Below are positions 15,713 to 23,588 of a stretch of 64,000 nt of DNA, in pieces. The position numbers were made by a program, and so were the translations under genes. The notes below the pieces were generated by a model. It did no database searches. It had not been told where the DNA came from and was given only the letters and a program-made list of their open reading frames with translations. Every line of letters starts with the position of its first letter. The stretch's first letter is position 1. Source of the stretch: JAABUE01 sp037440925 (GTDB taxonomy: Bacteria > Chloroflexota > Anaerolineae > Anaerolineales > Villigracilaceae); contig JBBITF010000010.1 of the NCBI GenBank assembly GCA_037440925.1, positions 7,042-71,041 of the forward strand. The letters are read 5' to 3'.

Positions 15713-16481
15713 GGAGCGTTCTCTCTGCAATTAAGGGAAGAATGTCAGCCACATTGTCCATAAAAACAAAATCGGCTCTCACATTTAGATATGTAGGCGT
15801 ATTGTTCACGATGATCAAATGAGCGCCTCGGTCTATGGCTTGCATGGGCAATCCGGCCACCGGCAAGACTTCCAGCGAGGAGCCTGCCACAATCATCAGG
15901 TCGCACTGACGACAAGCGCGCTGCGCCTCAAACCAGGCCTGCTGAGGAAGTTGCTCGCCAAACAAGATGACATCTGGCTTCAAAAGACCATTACATCGTG
16001 GGCAACGAGGGAGTTGTCCATGTTCGACGAAGGGTTTCAAATAGCCGTGCGATTCTACCTGCTGAAAGCATTGAGTACAAGAAAGCGTGCGCAACGTGCC
16101 GTGCATCTCGATAATTTGTCTCGAACCGGCCTTGTGATGCAAGGCATCAATGTTTTGAGTAATCAAGGTCTGAATACGGCCTGCCTTTTCCAATTCAGCC
16201 AGGGCGATATGGGCTGCGTTGGGTTGAGCGCCAAAAATTTGACTTGCCAAAGGGCGAAACCACTGGAAAAACTTTTCCGGATCGGTGCGAAAAGTAGACA
16301 GAGACGCCACCTCCAACGGCTCATCCCTAGCCCACAGCCCCGTCCCTTCGGAACGAAAGTCAGGAATACCCGAGGGAGTTGAAATCCCTGCCCCGGTCAG
16401 AACCACCGCCCGCTTGGCTTGACTAAGCAACTCAGCGGCATACTCAACATTTGCGGAGGTTTGACCGGAAATTGCCATCAT
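15705..16481 (-). CDS. cobB: Sir2-family NAD-dependent protein deacylase
   Basis: 258 residues with the sirtuin motifs GAGISTPSGIPDFR, TQNIDALHHKAGS, EMHGTL and a zinc ribbon (CTQC and CPRC pairs). Bacterial CobB removes acetyl or other acyl groups from lysines, for example on acetyl-CoA synthetase, with NAD. It overlaps the upstream REC-CpaE gene by four bases (ATGA) and the downstream kinase by eight. Translation of the three genes is therefore probably coupled, which links a deacylase with signalling proteins. The substrates cannot be predicted. Confidence 0.93.
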   Translation of the reverse strand: MMAISGQTSANVEYAAELLSQAKRAVVLTGAGISTPSGIPDFRSEGTGLWARDEPLEVASLSTFRTDPEKFFQWFRPLASQIFGAQPNAAHIALAELEKAGRIQTLITQNIDALHHKAGSRQIIEMHGTLRTLSCTQCFQQVESHGYLKPFVEHGQLPRCPRCNGLLKPDVILFGEQLPQQAWFEAQRACRQCDLMIVAGSSLEVLPVAGLPMQAIDRGAHLIIVNNTPTYLNVRADFVFMDNVADILPLIAERTLHG

Positions 16482-17641
16482 TGTTGACGCGCCTCACGCT
16501 CTATCAACACGTCAGTCAATTTTCGAATTTGCTGCGCTGTCAAACTATCTGGCTGGCAAAGCAAGGCGGGCGTTTTCATGCGCACTGCCTGAGTAAACAA
16601 TTCTGGCGCGGGGGTCAAGGTCGCCGCCAGCGAATGCCCCAATTGTTTTTGCACCTCCCCCCACGGCATCTGAGTCTCCGAACGAACACGGTTATTCAGC
16701 ACAGGCAAAATATTGTTTTTGTCTGCTCCCAACTCGATCAAATCATTGATGAGCGCACGGGTGTGTTCAATCGTATTAGGAACCCCTTCGACCACAACGA
16801 TAATCTCGTTGAGGAGAGGCAAGATACGCTGCACAGACGGAGGCAAGCCCATACCCAGGTCCAACACGATGAAACGGCCTAAAGTCGAAAGACGGGCTAT
16901 GAGATTCTCGTATTGGCTCACCTGCCCTATCAGGTGAAAATCGCGCGGATGATGAGAAGCCAATAACATTTTGAATCCCGCCGCATGAGAAATCAGTTGC
17001 TCTGCAACTTTATCGCGCGTAATTTCCGCAGGCGGAAGCGACAAAAGCGTAGCCAGTCCCTCCTGCATATCCGAACCCAAATCCAACCCCAGGCTGCCCT
17101 GTCCAGGCGTCAATTCAGCCAACACGACATCGGCCTGCGTCTTTTGGAATAAGCCCGCCGCCAGGTTGGCCGCCAGTGATGAAACCCCCATGCCGCCACG
17201 CGCAGCGAGCAAGCCAACCACATGTCCATGATGTTCATGTTGTACCGTCCTGATTTTCTCAGGAGGGCGGGCAGAACGCGCCAGCAAAGCCTTGACGTGC
17301 GCCTGAAGTTCCGAGGGATGCGTAGGCTTCGTGAGATAATCGTCTGCACCCACTTCAAAGCCGGCCACCTTATCGTCTAACTGTGTTTTGGCCGTGAACA
17401 TCAAAATCGGGGTATGCAACGTGAGCGGATTATCGCGCAGCCGGCGCGCCACCTCGTACCCATCCATTTCAGGCATCATAATATCCAACAATATCAAATC
17501 TGGCTTTTCTTCGAATGCCTTTGCCAGCCCCTGCCGACCATTCGTGGCAGCCATAATCTGATACCCCTGCCGCTGCAACATCAACCCCACCAATCGCAAA
17601 GTGTCGAGGTCGTCGTCAATGATCAATATCTTTTCAGGCAT
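16478..17641 (-). CDS. Receiver domain fused to CpaE-like ATPase
   Basis: 387 residues. Residues 1-120 are a canonical receiver with LIIDDD, acceptor aspartate in LILLDIMMPEMDG, and the lysine in TKPTHPSELQ. Residues 145-385 are a MinD/ParA-type domain of the CpaE class: the altered Walker A is GLLAARGGMGVSSLAANLA, without the usual lysines, followed by VLDLGMGLPPSV. CpaE proteins take part in Flp/Tad pilus positioning. No tad pilus genes are within the window. The partner of the receiver is not obvious; the neighbouring GAF kinase is plausible. Confidence 0.82.
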   Translation of the reverse strand: MPEKILIIDDDLDTLRLVGLMLQRQGYQIMAATNGRQGLAKAFEEKPDLILLDIMMPEMDGYEVARRLRDNPLTLHTPILMFTAKTQLDDKVAGFEVGADDYLTKPTHPSELQAHVKALLARSARPPEKIRTVQHEHHGHVVGLLAARGGMGVSSLAANLAAGLFQKTQADVVLAELTPGQGSLGLDLGSDMQEGLATLLSLPPAEITRDKVAEQLISHAAGFKMLLASHHPRDFHLIGQVSQYENLIARLSTLGRFIVLDLGMGLPPSVQRILPLLNEIIVVVEGVPNTIEHTRALINDLIELGADKNNILPVLNNRVRSETQMPWGEVQKQLGHSLAATLTPAPELFTQAVRMKTPALLCQPDSLTAQQIRKLTDVLIEREARQQ

Positions 17642-17791
17642 AAGTTATCCATTGGGCGTAATCAAAGTCTAGCACAAAGAGCGCTTTCCAGCAAGCGCTA
17701 TCAGGCAAAGAGGCGCAGCATATCGAAAGGAAACGCCAATACATTACAAGGCTATTACTTACATCCCCTATTTTATCCTGATTTGCCGTGA

Positions 17792-17797
17792 TATAAT
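17792..17797 (+). promoter_or_regulatory. Putative -10 box of ssrA
   Basis: TATAAT lies 47 bases before the mature tmRNA 5' end. A hairpin (AACTTCC...GGAGAAGTT, 17813-17834) sits between them and would be removed by RNase P. No -35 consensus was seen. Confidence 0.5.
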
Positions 17798-17844
17798 AAG
17801 GGTTAATGGGACAACTTCCAAAACTGGAGAAGTTCCCACATTTT

Positions 17845-18228
17845 GGGGATGACAGGCTTCGACGGGAGAGGCTGTCCCCGGAATGCGAGCCGAGAGGCGC
17901 CGAACTCGTAAACTCAGCGCAAACCATCAAGTGCCAACCGCACTTCCTATGCTGCTATGCCTCTCGCTGCATAAGCGATACGCATAACAGTCGGCTTCCC
18001 TAGATGAGGCCGCGTCCACCTGCCCCGCTCTCCGCCAGGGGCAGGCCCGGGCGTGACAAACGCGGAGTGCCGCGCGCGACGCCGCTACACGCGCGAAAGG
18101 TCGGCGGCTAACTCGGGGATGTCCGTGCCAGTCGAGGCGCCCTGGGTAACCTCTTTCGACCGGCTACGCTCGTAGATTTTCGAGGGGCGAATCTTTCGGA
18201 CGCGGGTTCGATTCCCGCCATCTCCACC
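17845..18228 (+). ncRNA. ssrA: Transfer-messenger RNA (tmRNA)
   Basis: The 5' end GGGGATGACAGGCTTCGACGGG and the 3' end GGGTTCGATTCCCGCCATCTCC are typical of tmRNA. The acceptor arms GGGGATG and CATCTCC pair. About 384 bases separate the ends. A GC-rich middle matches the pseudoknot region. The tag reading frame at 17933-17974 encodes ANRTSYAAMPLAA, ending in the expected LAA. tmRNA with SmpB frees stalled ribosomes and marks their products for degradation. Only ACC is encoded at the 3' end. Two tandem 59-bp copies related to the 3' end follow at once. Confidence 0.95.
17933..17974 (+). other. tmRNA proteolysis-tag reading frame (ANRTSYAAMPLAA)
   Basis: GCC AAC is the likely resume point and TAA at 17972-17974 is the stop. 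The peptide ends M-P-L-A-A, fitting the hydrophobic ClpXP-recognised end of tmRNA tags. The exact resume codon is inferred from the usual A-N start. Confidence 0.75.
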
Positions 18229-18346
18229 TGCTTTATTCGGACGAGGCCCCCAAAAGGGGATGGTATTCGATTCCCGCCATCTCCACCTGCTTTATTCGGA
18301 CGAGGCCCCCAAAAGGGGATGGTATTCGATTCCCGCCATCTCCACT
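18229..18346. repeat. Two tandem 59-bp repeats derived from the tmRNA 3' end
   Basis: Units 18229-18287 and 18288-18346 differ only at the last base. Each ends with TTCGATTCCCGCCATCTCCA, identical to the tmRNA 3' terminus, and each also contains TTCGGACG as the tmRNA does. Between these, a segment GGCCCCCAAAAGGGGATGGTA replaces the tmRNA's CGGG. Each unit can pair GGGGATG with CATCTCC. tmRNA 3' ends are common integration sites of islands and phages, so these may be scars or unused attachment sites. No integrase gene is present. Confidence 0.85.
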
Positions 18347-18350
18347 TTCC

Positions 18351-18378
18351 AGACCCTAAAGGATGACCTTTAGGGTCT
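18351..18378 (+). terminator. Hairpin terminator candidate after ssrA
   Basis: AGACCCTAAAGG and CCTTTAGGGTCT form a perfect 12-bp stem with loop ATGA. It is followed by CTGATTGTTTGT rather than a clean T-run. The position after the tmRNA and its repeats fits termination. Confidence 0.6.
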
Positions 18379-18393
18379 CTGATTGTTTGTGCT

Positions 18394-19125
18394 ATGAAAA
18401 GAACTCTGCTGATTGGACTGTTGTTGCTGACCGCCTGCCAGGTAACGCCACCCGCTTCTACTGCGACGGCAATCCGCTTCATCCCTACCCTTCCGCCTGC
18501 CACCGTTACCCAAACATTTTCTCCCACGCCGTCGTTTACTCCCGCCCCTGCCCCTCGTTTCTTCGTCGAAGAATTCGAGCATCCACCTACCCAATGGACG
18601 ACGATATACGCTTTGGGCGAAGCGGGGCAAACGAACTTATCCCAGCAAAACAGCAAGTTGACCTTCGAACTGTACGACGCCAATACATGGCTATACGCAA
18701 TTTATAATGCCTACCAATATGAAGCAGTGCATCTCGAAACGCGCGTCGAAGCCTCTCAAAGCCCAGTGAACGCTATGGGATTGATCTGTCATTACAATGA
18801 ACAGAGCGGTTGGTACGAATTCAACCTCTCCAGCGAGGGTCACTACACTCTGCTTTATGGCCAATGGCTGGCACAAGGTATTGCTCACTATACTCTTATA
18901 CGAAGCGAAGTCTCCGAGCGAATTCAGCGCGGCAACGCAATCAACGAACTGGGCCTGGATTGCGCCAACAACAACGTTCAATTGTATATCAACGGAAAAC
19001 TGATCCGCAAAATAGATGTCTCTCGCTTTGGGCTGGCAGGCGGCAAGGTAGGTATTGCAGTTGCTTCTTTCGACGATTTGCCGATCATCTTGTCGTTCGA
19101 TTGGTTCAAAGTAAGCGAACCGTAA
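18394..19125 (+). CDS. Lipoprotein with LamG/DUF1080-like domain
   Basis: 243 residues. A short signal peptide ends with the lipobox LLTAC (cysteine near residue 15), so the protein should be lipid-anchored outside the membrane. A proline/threonine linker (residues 17-50) precedes a beta-rich domain (FFVEEFEHPPTQW, GLICHYNEQSGWYEFNLSSEGHY, VQLYINGKLIRKIDVSRFGLAGGKVGIAVASF). Its order of strands resembles the concanavalin-like DUF1080/LamG fold. A carbohydrate-binding role is possible. No enzymatic motif is visible. It stands alone between ssrA and ssb. Confidence 0.65.
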   Translation: MKRTLLIGLLLLTACQVTPPASTATAIRFIPTLPPATVTQTFSPTPSFTPAPAPRFFVEEFEHPPTQWTTIYALGEAGQTNLSQQNSKLTFELYDANTWLYAIYNAYQYEAVHLETRVEASQSPVNAMGLICHYNEQSGWYEFNLSSEGHYTLLYGQWLAQGIAHYTLIRSEVSERIQRGNAINELGLDCANNNVQLYINGKLIRKIDVSRFGLAGGKVGIAVASFDDLPIILSFDWFKVSEP

Positions 19126-19232
19126 GCGCCGCACAAAAATACAAATCCTCGCTTGAATAGGGTAAAATGGGATAGTTAGCATAAAACGCCGTGCCTGCTG
19201 CGTTCACTCATAATTACAAGGAGATTGTCTTC

Positions 19233-19658
19233 ATGTTCCACACCATTATCATTGCCGGAAATGTCGGCCGCGATGCAGAAATGCGTTACACCCCCACTGG
19301 TCAGGCTGTGACCTCCTTTTCTATCGCAACCAACCGCCAATACACCGCCTCCAATGGCGAACAGGTCAAAGAGACCCTTTGGTTTCGCGTTTCAGCCTGG
19401 GGCAAAACAGCAGAAATTTGCAATCAATACGTCAAGAAAGGAATGAAAGTGCTGGTAGAAGGACGTCTGACTGGCGATCCCAACACAGGCGGCCCGCGTG
19501 TGTGGACAGGACAAGACGGCTCGCCTCGCGCTTCATTTGAGGTGACTGCGGCTACTGTGCGCTTCTTGTCCTCACGGGGCGAGTTTGAAGAACCAACCGC
19601 CAGCGGCCCTATAGATGCTGGCGATACGATGCCGCCAGAGGACAATATTCCCTTCTAA
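19233..19658 (+). CDS. ssb: Single-stranded DNA-binding protein
   Basis: 141 residues. An OB-fold domain has IIIAGNVGRDAEMRYTPTGQ and VTSFSIATNR, followed by VKETLWFRVSAWGKTAEICNQYVKKGMKVLVEGRL. The short acidic tail ends in DNIPF, the tip that recruits repair and replication partners. The ATG at 19233 is chosen because AAGGAG lies upstream; the longer frame lacks support. The genes downstream (DUF3467, translin) run in the same direction with short gaps, suggesting an operon of nucleic-acid-related functions. Confidence 0.95.
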   Translation: MFHTIIIAGNVGRDAEMRYTPTGQAVTSFSIATNRQYTASNGEQVKETLWFRVSAWGKTAEICNQYVKKGMKVLVEGRLTGDPNTGGPRVWTGQDGSPRASFEVTAATVRFLSSRGEFEEPTASGPIDAGDTMPPEDNIPF

Positions 19659-19694
19659 CGATCCCTTAGCAAGCCTAAGAATTGGAGTCTTTGT

Positions 19695-20024
19695 ATGCAA
19701 ACTCCTGTCCCGCCCGCCGGCCCAACCCTGTCATCGCCAGATGGCTTGCGACCCACATACACTAACCTGGCACGCATCGCTCACTCGCCGGCTGACATTG
19801 TGATTGATTTTGCCCACCTTTTGCCGGGTGAACAAAATGCGGTAGTACAAACGCGCCTGGTCATGTCGCCCTTGAGCGCCAAGTTGCTCTTGCGGGCGCT
19901 GGCCGATAATATAGCGCGTTACGAAGCCGCCTTTGGAGAAATTCACGTGCCAAGTAATTCTGCCCTGGCCGAGCAACTCTTCCGTCCACGCCAAACACCC
20001 GAACCGCCTAGAGAAACCTCTTAA
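19695..20024 (+). CDS. DUF3467 family protein
   Basis: 109 residues. The central part, YTNLARIAHSPADIVIDFAHLLPG followed by VQTRLVMSPLSAKLLLRALADNIARYEAAFGEI, is the DUF3467 signature. The family has no defined function. The N- and C-terminal ends are proline-rich and likely disordered. It follows ssb by 36 bases and precedes the translin gene by three, so it is probably co-transcribed with both. Confidence 0.8.
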   Translation: MQTPVPPAGPTLSSPDGLRPTYTNLARIAHSPADIVIDFAHLLPGEQNAVVQTRLVMSPLSAKLLLRALADNIARYEAAFGEIHVPSNSALAEQLFRPRQTPEPPRETS

Positions 20025-20027
20025 CTT

Positions 20028-20681
20028 ATGCAAAAACTGGAAAGCATCGCCGAGGACATCCGCCGGGACTTCGAGGCTCGCTCTGCCGCCCGTGACAACG
20101 CCTTAGGACAGGCGCGCCTATTGACACGCGCCTGCTCTCTGGCCATCCGCGCTGTACATCGCGGAGAAAAGGTCGTCATGGAGGCGCACCTATCCGAGGC
20201 GCAATACCTGGCAGAAGGCCTGAAAACCGGTTTGAGCCAATACCCCGACTTGTTCTTTGCCGGATACACCCAAGATGCCCTCAAGGAATATGTAGAAGCA
20301 AACATTACATGCGCCCTAATTTGCGAGCGGCCACTTCCATCGCCTGAAACCCTGGCAGTGGCATCAGCCACCTATTTGAACGGTCTGGCAGAGGCGGTAG
20401 GAGAATTGCGGCGGCGCGTGCTGGATATTCTACGACATGGCTATTCAGAGGAGACGGAGCGCCTGCTTGGTTATATGGATGACATCTATTCTGTGCTAGT
20501 CACGATGGATTATCCCGACGCCATCACCAACGGTTTGCGCCGGCAAACCGACCTGGTTCGCAGCATTATCGAGAAGACGCGCGGCGATATTACTTTTAGC
20601 CTGCGAGGGGAGCACCTCGAACAAGCCATCGGGCGGCTGAGCGCCCAATTGAACGGCAAGCAGGCTGAGGGTGGGGGATGA
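20028..20681 (+). CDS. Translin family protein
   Basis: 217 residues, almost entirely helical. It matches the prokaryotic translin family: EAQYLAEGLKTGLSQYPDLFFAGYTQDALKEYVEA, PSPETLAVASATYLNGLAEAVGELRRR and MDDIYSVLVTMDYPDAITNGLRRQTDLVRSIIEKTRGD. Translins are ring-forming RNA and single-stranded DNA-binding proteins; with TRAX partners some are ribonucleases. Catalytic acidic residues of TRAX-type enzymes cannot be confirmed by eye. The location just behind ssb and DUF3467 supports a nucleic-acid role. The family is sparse in bacteria. Confidence 0.8.
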   Translation: MQKLESIAEDIRRDFEARSAARDNALGQARLLTRACSLAIRAVHRGEKVVMEAHLSEAQYLAEGLKTGLSQYPDLFFAGYTQDALKEYVEANITCALICERPLPSPETLAVASATYLNGLAEAVGELRRRVLDILRHGYSEETERLLGYMDDIYSVLVTMDYPDAITNGLRRQTDLVRSIIEKTRGDITFSLRGEHLEQAIGRLSAQLNGKQAEGGG

Positions 20682-20706
20682 TGCGAAGAGGATAAGGAGG
20701 AGGCGT

Positions 20707-21321
20707 ATGCCCAAAAGCGGTCGCCGTTATCCGCTTGTCATTTATCAGCGCATGATGGACCGTTGGTGGCCTGCCACCTTGCTCTTGTCATTGGAATTGT
20801 TTTTGCTCGGCTGGGGAGTATCACGACAGCCAGAGGGCCTGGCTCATCCACTATCCGTTAGAGCGTTGTATGGGCTGGGGATTTTTGCTTTGGCGTTTAC
20901 CGCGTTCCTGTTCCTCATCCGTAAGGCTGCATATGTCAAACCGTACAAGGATCATTTGCGGCTGGTAACGCCGTTTTTACGCTTACACATTTCCTATCGG
21001 CGTTTCCGCGGCACAACAACGACTACGATGCAGGCGCTCTTTCCTCCTTCGAGTATTTCGGGCTGGCGGCGCGAGATCATTGCCCCATTGGCATCTATGA
21101 CCGCCCTGGTTATCAATCTGAACGCTTACCCTATGCCGCCGGCCATGCTGCGCTTTTTTCTTTCACCGTTCTTCTTCAAGGATAAGACTCCTCATCTCGT
21201 CATCCTGGTAGAAGACTGGTTGCGCTTCAGCGCCGAATTGGATAGTATGCGCGTTGGCGGGGGAGAGAAAAAAGCACGCCCAGCGGATAATTCTATTCTT
21301 TCACGATTGCCTCACCAATGA
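20707..21321 (+). CDS. Membrane protein with two helices and a PH-like region, unknown function
   Basis: 204 residues. Two membrane helices (ATLLLSLELFLLGWG and LYGLGIFALAFTAFLFLI, residues 25-85) are followed by a soluble region with short strands (AAYVKPYKDHLRLVTPFLRLHISYRRF), similar in layout to bacterial PH-domain membrane proteins. The ATG at 20707 is chosen because AGGAGGAGG lies immediately upstream. The stop overlaps the next gene as ATGA, so expression is coupled to the DNPH1-like hydrolase. I do not recognise a specific function. Confidence 0.65.
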   Translation: MPKSGRRYPLVIYQRMMDRWWPATLLLSLELFLLGWGVSRQPEGLAHPLSVRALYGLGIFALAFTAFLFLIRKAAYVKPYKDHLRLVTPFLRLHISYRRFRGTTTTTMQALFPPSSISGWRREIIAPLASMTALVINLNAYPMPPAMLRFFLSPFFFKDKTPHLVILVEDWLRFSAELDSMRVGGGEKKARPADNSILSRLPHQ

Positions 21322-21743
21322 ATGTCTACTTTGCTTGCTCCATCACCGGCGGGCGCCGCTTCGAGGCCGTTTATCAGGCCTTTGTCAGCGCCTTGTTGAG
21401 CGACGGCCATGAAGTACCTACAGCGCACCTGGCCGAGACAAACGTAGTAGCCCTGGAAAAGGTCGTTTTAGCGCAAGAGGTATACGAGCGCGACACGAAT
21501 TGGATTCGCGCCTGCGACGCGCTGATCGCAGAAGTTAGCGCGCCATCACATGGCGTAGGCTATGAAATCGGTTTTGCGCTGAAGGAAAAAAAGCCGGTCT
21601 TATGCCTGGCTGAAGCAGGCTTGCCGGTATCCAAGATGATTAGCGGAAATCCAGACCCTCTTTTATGGATGCGCTATTACAAGAATGTTGAGGAAGGCAT
21701 TGAAATCATCAGGCAGTTCCTGGCAAACGCCTTGACTTTGTGA
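21318..21743 (+). CDS. DNPH1/Rcl-like 2'-deoxynucleoside 5'-phosphate N-hydrolase
   Basis: 141 residues. VYFACSITGGRRFEAVYQAF at the N-terminus, WIRACDALIAEVSAPSHGVGYEIGFAL in the middle and KPVLCLAEAG after it follow the pattern of mammalian DNPH1 (Rcl), which splits the N-glycosidic bond of deoxynucleoside monophosphates and helps clear modified nucleotides. The glutamate in GVGYEIG is the expected catalytic position. A nucleoside 2-deoxyribosyltransferase is the alternative; the S-I-T-G-G-R start favours the hydrolase. It overlaps the preceding membrane-protein gene by four bases. Confidence 0.8.
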   Translation: MNVYFACSITGGRRFEAVYQAFVSALLSDGHEVPTAHLAETNVVALEKVVLAQEVYERDTNWIRACDALIAEVSAPSHGVGYEIGFALKEKKPVLCLAEAGLPVSKMISGNPDPLLWMRYYKNVEEGIEIIRQFLANALTL

Positions 21744-21867
21744 AGTATATCACATATATTCTGTGACATTTGACGATATACATAAACCAGCATATAGGCT
21801 ATGATAAGGGCGGAGACGGAATAAGACACCTCCAAGATGCTCCTCACTGTCTCCTCCTTTGGCGAAA

Positions 21868-21896
21868 GCCTCCGCCGGCTCTCCACCGGCGGAGGC
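21868..21896. terminator. GC-rich hairpin between convergent genes
   Basis: A perfect 11-bp stem GCCTCCGCCGG/CCGGCGGAGGC with a seven-base loop. There is no clean T-run on either side, so termination is inferred from position only. Confidence 0.4.
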
Positions 21897-21976
21897 GTAT
21901 TTAACGTCGGTTCGAGAGAAACAGAACTAAACGTCGCAAGGTTGGGCAGGCGCTTTTGAGCGTCTCGCAAGCAAGA

Positions 21977-22000
21977 GGCTTGGATTTGACAATCCAAGCC
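21977..22000. repeat. Dispersed palindrome, copy 2 (GGATTTGACAATCC core)
   Basis: GGCTTGGATT/AATCCAAGCC with loop TGAC. The core matches sites at 6692 and 43505 with one or two differences. The outer stem sequence differs but pairing is kept, which suggests a selected hairpin. Confidence 0.7.
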
Positions 22001-22132
22001 AGCGCGGCAGCCGCTTCTGCGGCTTGACAATCTTTTTGCTTGTGCGGATATGTCAAATCCACACATTACCCAAAGAAGGATGACAGTTGCCGTGCGCGGA
22101 CTTTGCACTGTAATATTATCCCCCTAGATATT

Positions 22133-23575
22133 TCAGCCGGTAGGCAGGACAACGAAGAAAGTAGACCCTTTGCCAAGCGTCGATTCCACCCAAATGCGCC
22201 CTTGATACGCATCCACAATTGATTTGACAATCGCCAACCCCAACCCTGAGCCGCCAACGCTATCGGGAGCGTTGCTGGCGCGGTAGAATTTTTCGAAGAT
22301 GCGGGCTTGTTCATGTGGCGGTATGCCCGGTCCCTGGTCGGAAATCTTGAAAATAATTTGCTGTCCCTCGGCTCGCAAAGAAACACCAATTACGCCGCCC
22401 GCAGGAGAGTATTTGATTGCATTGCCAATGAGATTATCGAACAATTGACGCAAGCGAATGGGATTACCCCGCAGACTCGGCAAATCTGGCTGGATGTCTA
22501 TTGCCAAAGACAAACCATTCACTTGTAACTGCCCCTCAACGGTATCCAAGGCAAATTTGAGAATATTTTCGGGGTGGACAACCTCACGACGCGCGTCAAA
22601 GCCCGCTTCCAAACGACTCATATCTAACAAATCATTGACCAAGGTGGTGATGCTTTCAACGCTGGAGCGGATACGGTTGATGAACTCGACCTGCTGCTCA
22701 TTGAGCGCGCCCACACGCTCGACTAATTCTGTATACCCTAGAACCGAAGTCAGCGGAGAGCGCAGGTCGTGAGATATCGTATGCACGACCTCGTTTTTCA
22801 TACGGTCCAATTGTTTCAAATAACTGATGTCCTGCATGGTAATGACCGCCCCCACGCCTTCGATGGGCGTATACTGGGCATTAAAAATGCGGCCATCATC
22901 AAAACTGATTTCATGATATTTCAATGGCAAAAGTTTTGCCCGTTTGACCAGCGTGTATATGTCTGGATGATTGATTACCTCGACAACCGGCTTGCCATTG
23001 TAATTGCCATTGAGTCCGAAAACCGAAATAACAACACGGTTGACAAATTGAATGCGACCTTCTTCGTCAAGGATAATGACACCGTCTTGGACGTTGGAAA
23101 AAATATGCTCAAAGCGTTTGCGCTCGGCCTCGCTGAGCGCAGCGCGCTTTTCCAGAGAGGCGGTGGTTTTCTTGACCTCACGCCGCAACCAATCTCCAAT
23201 TCGGCGCGCATGGGCCAGGCTACGCTCCACCGCCTGGACAATATCGTCATTTCGCAAAGGTGGACACAAATAGCCGCTCAATCCACTCTGTAAGACTTGT
23301 TTACACAATGCCAGTGAATCGGTTTCAGCGTATAAAACAATCGGCATGGTTGGAAAGCGTTCCAATATCTCCCCAGCCCAGCGCAGCCCGCTCTGGCCGC
23401 TAAATTTTTCGCCAATCAACACCAAAGCCGGAACAGACTCCTGAATAATCTTCTCCAGGGCAGAAGCCTCTTGAGCCACTGCTACTTCGTAAGAAACTGC
23501 GCGAAGTGCGCGCTGCATCAGCAGCGATGTAGTCGAGTCTTCCAAAGCCAGCAAAATCAAATCGCGTTTAGGCAT
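22133..23575 (-). CDS. PAS histidine kinase with degenerate N-terminal receiver
   Basis: 480 residues. Residues 1-120 form a receiver-like domain whose phospho-acceptor aspartate is replaced (PALVLIGEKFSG in place of LLDxxMPG), so it is probably not phosphorylated normally. A coiled linker, a PAS domain (RFEHIFSNVQDGVIILDEEG), HisKA with HTISHDLRSPLTSVLGY and HATPase with NLIGNAIKYSPA, DQGPGIPP and GSGLGLAIVK follow. No membrane segment is seen. It lies 14 bases after another atypical receiver protein on the same strand, and the two probably work together. Confidence 0.85.
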   Translation of the reverse strand: MPKRDLILLALEDSTTSLLMQRALRAVSYEVAVAQEASALEKIIQESVPALVLIGEKFSGQSGLRWAGEILERFPTMPIVLYAETDSLALCKQVLQSGLSGYLCPPLRNDDIVQAVERSLAHARRIGDWLRREVKKTTASLEKRAALSEAERKRFEHIFSNVQDGVIILDEEGRIQFVNRVVISVFGLNGNYNGKPVVEVINHPDIYTLVKRAKLLPLKYHEISFDDGRIFNAQYTPIEGVGAVITMQDISYLKQLDRMKNEVVHTISHDLRSPLTSVLGYTELVERVGALNEQQVEFINRIRSSVESITTLVNDLLDMSRLEAGFDARREVVHPENILKFALDTVEGQLQVNGLSLAIDIQPDLPSLRGNPIRLRQLFDNLIGNAIKYSPAGGVIGVSLRAEGQQIIFKISDQGPGIPPHEQARIFEKFYRASNAPDSVGGSGLGLAIVKSIVDAYQGRIWVESTLGKGSTFFVVLPTG

Positions 23576-23588
23576 AATATGGATAAGG

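Larger units (their letters stand above)
21744..22132. other. Convergent intergenic region with hairpins
   Basis: No gene was supported in this 389-base gap. A strong hairpin at 21868-21896 (GCCTCCGCCGG/CCGGCGGAGGC) lies between convergent genes and may act as a two-way terminator. A REP-like palindrome at 21977-22000 and a small AGCCGC/GCGGCT hairpin follow. A 143-codon minus-strand frame crosses the region but has no domain-like features. Confidence 0.55.

Noticed and set aside
18229..18346. CRISPR array
   Set aside because: Only two units, directly adjacent without spacers, and clearly derived from the tmRNA 3' end.
18229..19125. Integrated genomic island after ssrA
   Set aside because: No integrase, no phage gene and no second distant attachment copy; the following genes look resident.
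21677..22108. 143-codon minus-strand frame in the convergent gap
   Set aside because: It covers hairpins and a repeat, has no domain-like segment, and overlaps the end of the DNPH1-like gene.
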